From JBBRYK01 sp038237665 (GTDB taxonomy: Bacteria > Actinomycetota > Thermoleophilia > Gaiellales > Gaiellaceae): DNA of 44,355 nucleotides. The stretch is taken from contig JBBRYK010000016.1 in assembly GCA_038237665.1 (NCBI GenBank), positions 1 through 44,355 of the forward strand. The letters are read 5' to 3'. Shown here piece after piece: positions 40,848-44,355 of this stretch (the stretch's first letter is position 1; each line of letters starts with the position of its first letter). Position numbers and translations under genes: made by a program. The notes beneath the pieces were generated by a model. That model saw only the letters and a program-made list of their open reading frames with translations. It made no database searches and was not told the origin of the DNA.

Positions 40848-41534
40848 TCAGAGCTCGCGACCGAGGTCGGGCCCTCGCCGCTCGCCGAGATCTCGGGCGC
40901 GTTCCTGTTGGCGCGCGAGCTCGACCGACTGTTCGCGCCAGCGTGCCGTGTGAAGCCGTAGCTGCTCGTACTGTGCGTCGTCCAGCTCGAACTCGTCCCG
41001 CCGGAGTCGATCGAACCGCGAGAGCATGTCGGCGAACACGGCGAGACTGAAGCCAAGGTCCTTCTCGGCCGCGAGTGTGCATAGTCGTTCGAGACCGTAA
41101 CGCGGCTCGACGGCCATCAGGTCCACGAAGTCGCGGGCTTCGGCTCGTCCGAACAGCGCGAGCACCTTGTCGACGGCAAGCTCCTCGCCGCTCAGCGTTG
41201 GCGCAAGTCGGCCGGGCTCCGCCGGGAAGAGACGCGCGTCCGCGCCCAGGTCTAACTCCGTGCGGTCGTCGCCGCTCTCGACGATCAAGCGTGCGAATCC
41301 CGGATTCACCTGGACGTGGTGGACGACGAGGCCGGCATCGCGGAGGGCGCGGTCGACCGCCGGAACCAGGCGGTCTACGGCATCCGTGGTCAAGCCGAAG
41401 AAGTCGAGGTCGCGCGTCTGTCGGTGAACGTCACCCCGAGCGATCAGTGCAGCGCCACCGGCAAGCGCGAAGCCTTCCGCCTCGTCCAGGCCGGCGATGA
41501 TCTCCGCGACCTGTTCCTGAAGCGGGCTGAGCAC
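40848..41534 (-). CDS. Nucleotidyltransferase toxin of the AbiEii/DUF1814 type
   Basis: A 228-residue protein. The nucleotidyltransferase start is ALAGGAALIARGDVHRQTRDLDFF, with the G-G/S-x-type loop and paired Asp, followed by a helical C-terminal half (FGRAEARDFVDLMAVE). AbiEii toxins modify RNA 3' ends, including tRNA acceptors, and stop growth until neutralised. GTG at 41534 directly abuts the TAG of the 108-residue upstream gene, as in a two-gene toxin-antitoxin operon. Confidence 0.75.
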   Translation of the reverse strand: MLSPLQEQVAEIIAGLDEAEGFALAGGAALIARGDVHRQTRDLDFFGLTTDAVDRLVPAVDRALRDAGLVVHHVQVNPGFARLIVESGDDRTELDLGADARLFPAEPGRLAPTLSGEELAVDKVLALFGRAEARDFVDLMAVEPRYGLERLCTLAAEKDLGFSLAVFADMLSRFDRLRRDEFELDDAQYEQLRLHTARWREQSVELARQQERARDLGERRGPDLGREL

Positions 41535-41861
41535 CTACGCGCCGCGATGACGCGCGATCCAACCCGCCCACCGCTGTCGAACGGCGGGCGGCAAGACGAG
41601 CTCGTCCCAGAGCTCGAGGAGCTGGTCGGCGTCGACGTAGAAGCGCACGTCATCTTCGGTTCCTTCGCGGAGGACCTGCTCGTAGACACGAGCTCGGTCG
41701 GCGCGGTCGTCGAGGTCGTACGTAACCGTCGGCCCGCTCCAGCGAATGTGGAGCGGAAGTTCGACTCGACCGCTTGCCTTCGGCACCGGGAAGCCGAAGT
41801 CGGCGGGCACGGCCACCGGCCGCGTCGCGGGACCAAGCTCAGGGGTCCGTGTGTGCGCCAT
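41535..41861 (-). CDS. Probable antitoxin partner of the AbiEii-like toxin
   Basis: A 108-residue protein. A Pro-rich N-terminus leads to a beta-rich middle (VELPLHIRWSGPTVTYDLDD) and an acidic helical end (RVYEQVLREGTEDDVRFYVD). I do not recognise the family, and it is not the usual AbiEi winged helix. Its stop touches the toxin's start codon, so cotranslation is near certain and an antitoxin or modulator role is the natural guess. The acidic character (many Asp/Glu) fits a neutralising partner. Confidence 0.62.
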   Translation of the reverse strand: MAHTRTPELGPATRPVAVPADFGFPVPKASGRVELPLHIRWSGPTVTYDLDDRADRARVYEQVLREGTEDDVRFYVDADQLLELWDELVLPPAVRQRWAGWIARHRGA

Positions 41862-41911
41862 CTCGAATCAGTTTACGGCTGCGCCTGCAGACAGCTCGAC
41901 ATTCCATCGCC

Positions 41912-42184
41912 TCAACTCGCCCACCGCGCGGCGCTCTCGTCGACCCAACGCTCGAGTTCGGCGACGGGGATCAGGATCGTCTTCGAGCCGCGCCGGATGA
42001 TACGTAGCTCAGGCTTGACGTGCTCGTCGAAGAAGTCGCGGCTAACGCCGAGCATCTGCGCGGCCTCGCGCGGGCTGATCGAGAGACGCGGTAGAGCACG
42101 GCTCGTCGGCGCTTTCGTCCGCCGGCATCCGTTGTCGTCGGCGTGGAGGAGCTGAAGCGAGAGCTGCTCGGCCTGTCGTACCAT
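41912..42184 (-). CDS. Excisionase/MerR-like helix-turn-helix protein
   Basis: A 90-residue protein. The C-terminal 50 residues are a winged-helix excisionase-type domain: LSISPREAAQMLGVSRDFF, then RIIRRGSKTILIPVAELERWV. Such domains bend DNA for integrase-mediated excision or regulate nearby genes. A good promoter is visible on the minus strand: TTGACT at 42221-42226, 17 nt, then TAGGTT at 42198-42203. It heads the excisionase-antitoxin-toxin group and fits an integrative element whose integrase is now broken. Confidence 0.72.
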   Translation of the reverse strand: MVRQAEQLSLQLLHADDNGCRRTKAPTSRALPRLSISPREAAQMLGVSRDFFDEHVKPELRIIRRGSKTILIPVAELERWVDESAARWAS

Positions 42185-42235
42185 TCGCGAGAGCCGCGTA
42201 ACCTATCAGACACCCGCGCTATAGTCAACACGGGG

Positions 42236-42241
42236 TAAACT
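42236..42241 (+). promoter_or_regulatory. -10-like hexamer TAAACT, leaderless-type
   Basis: TAAACT is followed by 7 nt and the GTG start of the XRE gene. A second candidate, TATAGT, lies at 42220-42225 within the divergent promoter. Confidence 0.42.
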
Positions 42242-42248
42242 CGCTGCG

Positions 42249-42545
42249 GTGACAAGCGCGCAGATCATTCGGGCGGCGCGACTGAAGGCCGGACTAACCC
42301 AGACCGAGCTCGCTCAGCGACTCGGCCGGGACCGGGCACAGGTCGCTCGCTGGGAGATCGGCGGACAGGAGCCGAGCTTCGAGAACCTGCGCGCGGCAGT
42401 CGAGGCGTGCGGCTTCGTGCTCAAGCTCGAGATCGCCGAACGCGAGGTCGACGCAGCACTGGACGCGGAGCTGGAGACGAGCCTGCTGCACGCCCCGCAG
42501 CAGCGAGTGCAGGGGCTGCTCGACGGGCTCGGCGACAGAGGATGA
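42249..42545 (+). CDS. XRE-family helix-turn-helix regulator (probable antitoxin)
   Basis: A 98-residue protein. A canonical Cro/CI helix-turn-helix occupies residues 4-58 (IRAARLKAGLTQTELAQRLG, then VARWEIGGQEPSFENLRAAV), followed by an acidic helix and a short tail (LLDGLGDRG). It is coupled by a 4-bp overlap (ATGA) to a nucleotidyltransferase-like gene. Such XRE plus nucleotidyltransferase pairs are a common toxin-antitoxin layout, in which the regulator represses its own operon. GTG start with a leaderless-type promoter. Confidence 0.8.
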   Translation: MTSAQIIRAARLKAGLTQTELAQRLGRDRAQVARWEIGGQEPSFENLRAAVEACGFVLKLEIAEREVDAALDAELETSLLHAPQQRVQGLLDGLGDRG

Positions 42546-43069
42546 GCCCCCGGCAGCCGTTCGACCCTTACGCCCTCTTCGAGGCGCTCGACCGCGAGCG
42601 CTTCGGCTACGTCGTCATCGGCGCCTTCGCCCGCGTCGTCCACGGCAGCGCCGAGACGACGCGCGGGCTCGACATCGTGCCCTCGCTGCGCGAAGAAAGC
42701 CTGCGCCGGCTCGCCCGCGTGCTCGATGACCTCGAAGCGAAGACCGCGGACGGAAAGCCGGTCCGGCCCGAGCAGCTGGCAGTGGCCGAACGGACCTGGC
42801 TACAGACGCGCGCCGGCAGTCTCGGCGTGGTGCCGACGCCCTGGGGGACGCGTGGCTACGACGACCTGCGCATCCGCGCCAACCGCGAAAACCTCGGCCG
42901 CGGCATTCGCGCCCCGATCGCGTCCGCCGTCGACCTGGCACGCATGCTCGACGCCAGCCCCCGCCCCGAAGACATCGAACGCCTCCACCGCCTCCAACGG
43001 ATGCTCGAGGTCGAACGCCAGCTCGTCCGCGAACGCCGCCTCAGCCGCGGCCTCACCATCGAGCGCTAA
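42542..43069 (+). CDS. Nucleotidyltransferase-fold protein (probable toxin)
   Basis: A 175-residue protein. The N-terminal nucleotidyltransferase fold reads RFGYVVIGAFARVVHGSAET, then TTRGLDIVPS. The family's usual T-x-D-x-D is T-R-G-L-D here, so the first metal-binding Asp is Gly. A basic, helical C-terminus (LHRLQRMLEVERQLVRERRL) follows. ATG overlaps the XRE stop. It may be inactive, or belong to a subgroup that tolerates the change. About 80 bp separate its end from the IS256 fragment. Confidence 0.68.
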   Translation: MSPRQPFDPYALFEALDRERFGYVVIGAFARVVHGSAETTRGLDIVPSLREESLRRLARVLDDLEAKTADGKPVRPEQLAVAERTWLQTRAGSLGVVPTPWGTRGYDDLRIRANRENLGRGIRAPIASAVDLARMLDASPRPEDIERLHRLQRMLEVERQLVRERRLSRGLTIER

Positions 43070-43150
43070 CGAACCGCGCCCGGCCCGCCGCGTACAGAAC
43101 TACTCACCGCGATAGCCGAGGAGACACAGATGCACTCGAAGTGCAAAGCG

Positions 43151-43175
43151 GAGGGCGTCCGAATTTCTGTGTAGG
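43151..43175. repeat. Probable terminal inverted repeat of an IS256-family element
   Basis: GAGGGCGTCCGAATTTCTGTG starts at 43151, immediately beyond the 3' end of a minus-strand IS256-family transposase fragment. Sequences of the 'CTACACAGAAATT' kind end many IS256-family elements. The matching left end is not in the window. Confidence 0.42.
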
Positions 43176-43179
43176 CGGT

Positions 43180-43404
43180 TCACTCGGGTAGTCGGTCGCC
43201 GAAGTGGATCTTGGACGCGAGCAGGGCTGTCGTCCAGTTGCGCGTTCGCGTCCACGCCGGCACCGCGTTGGTGATCGCGAGGTAGATGAGCTTGCGGGCG
43301 GCCTCCTCGTTAGGGAAGTGTCCTTTCGTCTTGATCGCTTTGCGCAGCTGCCGATTCAGCGCCTCGATCGCGTTCGTCGATCGCGTTCGTAACAGGTATG
43401 ACAT
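43180..43404 (-). pseudogene. C-terminal fragment of an IS256-family (Mutator) transposase
   Basis: About 70 codons of the transposase C-terminus: RSTNAIEALNRQLRKAIKTK, with the catalytic Glu of the DDE triad in NAIE, then GHFPNEEAARKLIYLAI and a tail IHFGDRLPE. Everything upstream of the STNAIE block is missing; full proteins have about 400 residues. The break near 43395-43404 coincides with where the IS110 element's left end should be, so IS110 insertion (and loss of the rest) may have truncated it. Confidence 0.75.
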
Positions 43405-43634
43405 CCGGGCACCTCGGGCTTGCCGTCGGATCGTGGTTCTAGGATCTGCCGGTCGGGTCTGGGGTGTCGTGGAGGAATCAAGCTAGGGCAGGCCGTTCTA
43501 CACCTTGAGCTGCGAGCTCGCGTTAGTACTTGGCCGCCCCCGCGACTGACCCGACTGCGCTGCGAGCGCGAATCCGTTTCTGTCGCTTCCGCCCGGCCGG
43601 TTCCTCGATCCAACCGAGTAGAGAGGAGAGCAAG
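43405..43634 (+). mobile_element. Noncoding left end of the IS110 element (possible bridge RNA region)
   Basis: About 230 bp without a protein frame lie between the IS256 fragment and the IS110 transposase start. In IS110-group elements the noncoding end upstream of the transposase encodes the bridge RNA that pairs with target and donor DNA. The stretch holds short dyads (for example GAGCTGCGAGCTC near 43507) but I cannot define the RNA or the exact element end. Confidence 0.35.
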
Positions 43635-44355
43635 GTGAGGTCGATCGGGATGGACGTGCATCGGTCGTTCGCGCAGATCGCCGTCGTTGAGGATGGGATG
43701 TGTCGTGATGAGGGCCGGATCGGCGTCAGGCCGGAGGAGCTGCGCGCGTGGGCGGTCGGGCTTCGCCCTGATGACGAGGTCGCCTTGGAGGCGACGACGA
43801 ACTCGGATGCGATCGCGACGCTGCTGCGGCCGTTGGTGCGTCGGGTCGTTGTCTCGAACCCGCGCAAGACGAGGGCGATCGCGGAGGCGAAGGTGAAGAC
43901 CGACAAGGTCGACGCCAGGATCCTCGTGCAGCTACTGGCCGCGGACTTTCTGCCGGGGACGTGGGTCGCCGACGACCGCACCCGGATGCTGCGGCGGCTC
44001 GTGATGCGACGGATGCATCTGGTCAAGCAGCGCACCCGGGTGAAGAACCAGGTGCATGCGATCATGGCGCGCAATCTCGTCCCGACCTGCCCACACGCCG
44101 ACCTCTTCTCCGGTGTCGGTCAGCGCTGGCTTGGCAGGCAGGACCTGCCGGCTGATGAGTGGCGCAGCGTCGAGGCGCTTCTACGCCAGCTCGACTTCCA
44201 CGGCGAAGAGCTCGTCCAGGTCGACCGCGACATCGCCCTGGAGGCGCTCGACGATCCGATCGTCGCCAGGTTGATGACCGTGCCGGGGATCGACGTCACC
44301 GTTGCGATCTCGATTGTCGCCGCGGTCGGCGACTTCAGCCGGTTCGAGAGTCCCG
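43635..44355 (+). mobile_element. IS110-family transposase, cut by the window end
   Basis: The first 240 codons of an IS110-family recombinase. The N-terminal RuvC-like DEDD domain has Asp in SIGMDVHRSF, Glu in DEVALEATTN and the pair in VKTDKVDARIL. A coiled linker (VKQRTRVKNQVHAIM) follows. Near the window end the Transposase_20 domain begins (LMTVPGIDVTVAISIVAAVG), and the catalytic Ser would lie beyond the edge. GTG at 43635 has a strong GAGAGGAGAG ribosome site. The visible part shows no damage, so the element may be active. Confidence 0.9.

Overview
The window is a high-GC (roughly 65-70%) chromosomal segment from an actinobacterium. The gene content points to a deep-branching lineage such as Thermoleophilia: paired biotin-dependent acyl-CoA carboxylase subunits, a CitA-type citrate synthase, a YlbL-type PDZ/Lon protease, sucrase/ferredoxin-like and DUF305 proteins, and frequent GTG/TTG starts. 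The taxonomic placement is inferred from gene style and was not tested by a search.

Layout. 1-134: the 3' end (domains V and VI) of a group II intron cut by the window edge. 0.2-4.5 kb: an NlpC/P60 cell-wall hydrolase, a secreted LVIVD-repeat protein and a badly damaged Nramp metal-transporter gene. 4.7-11 kb: a cytochrome c maturation and redox island (TlpA/ResA-like thioredoxin, CcmF, an amber-interrupted thioredoxin-fold lipoprotein, LspA). It contains a BlaI/M56-protease regulatory pair whose likely operator (ACTAC-N6-GTNGT) occurs in front of tlpA, blaI and ccmF. 11-16.6 kb: a complete copper island (DUF4396-multicopper oxidase fusion, CopZ, CopA, CsoR, a small His-containing membrane protein, DUF305), with a palindromic candidate CsoR site in the divergent promoter. 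16.7-25 kb: central and lipid metabolism (trans-sulfuration PLP enzyme, acyl-CoA carboxylase beta and alpha chains, PgsA, a diguanylate cyclase) and a second, gutted NlpC/P60 gene. 25-36.5 kb: a JmjC-type hydroxylase next to a 54-residue Asp/Thr-rich peptide, sucC-methyltransferase-sucD, an aminotransferase, PDZ-Lon protease, SDR, malate and isocitrate dehydrogenases, divergent citrate synthase, HEAT-like protein and XerD. Most of the TCA functions here lie within 10 kb.

37.5-44.4 kb is accessory DNA: a 400-bp imperfect palindrome resembling a MITE, a frameshifted HYR-domain gene, a decayed tRNA-Leu-like sequence abutting a tyrosine integrase with a nonsense codon and a 2-bp insertion, an orphan HicB, two nucleotidyltransferase toxin modules with partners, an excisionase-like protein, the 3' end of an IS256-family element and an IS110-family element running off the window. 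This looks like an integrative element that entered at a tRNA gene and has since decayed.

Two themes recur. Many genes start 6-9 nt after a TANNNT hexamer, as expected of leaderless transcripts. There is also an unusual number of broken genes (Nramp, C39 peptidase, redoxin lipoprotein, NlpC/P60, SnoaL-like, HYR protein, integrase). Some breaks are single-base changes that could be sequence error, but several are clean internal deletions. The most interesting candidate for an undescribed system is the acidic peptide plus JmjC hydroxylase pair at 24.9-26.3 kb.
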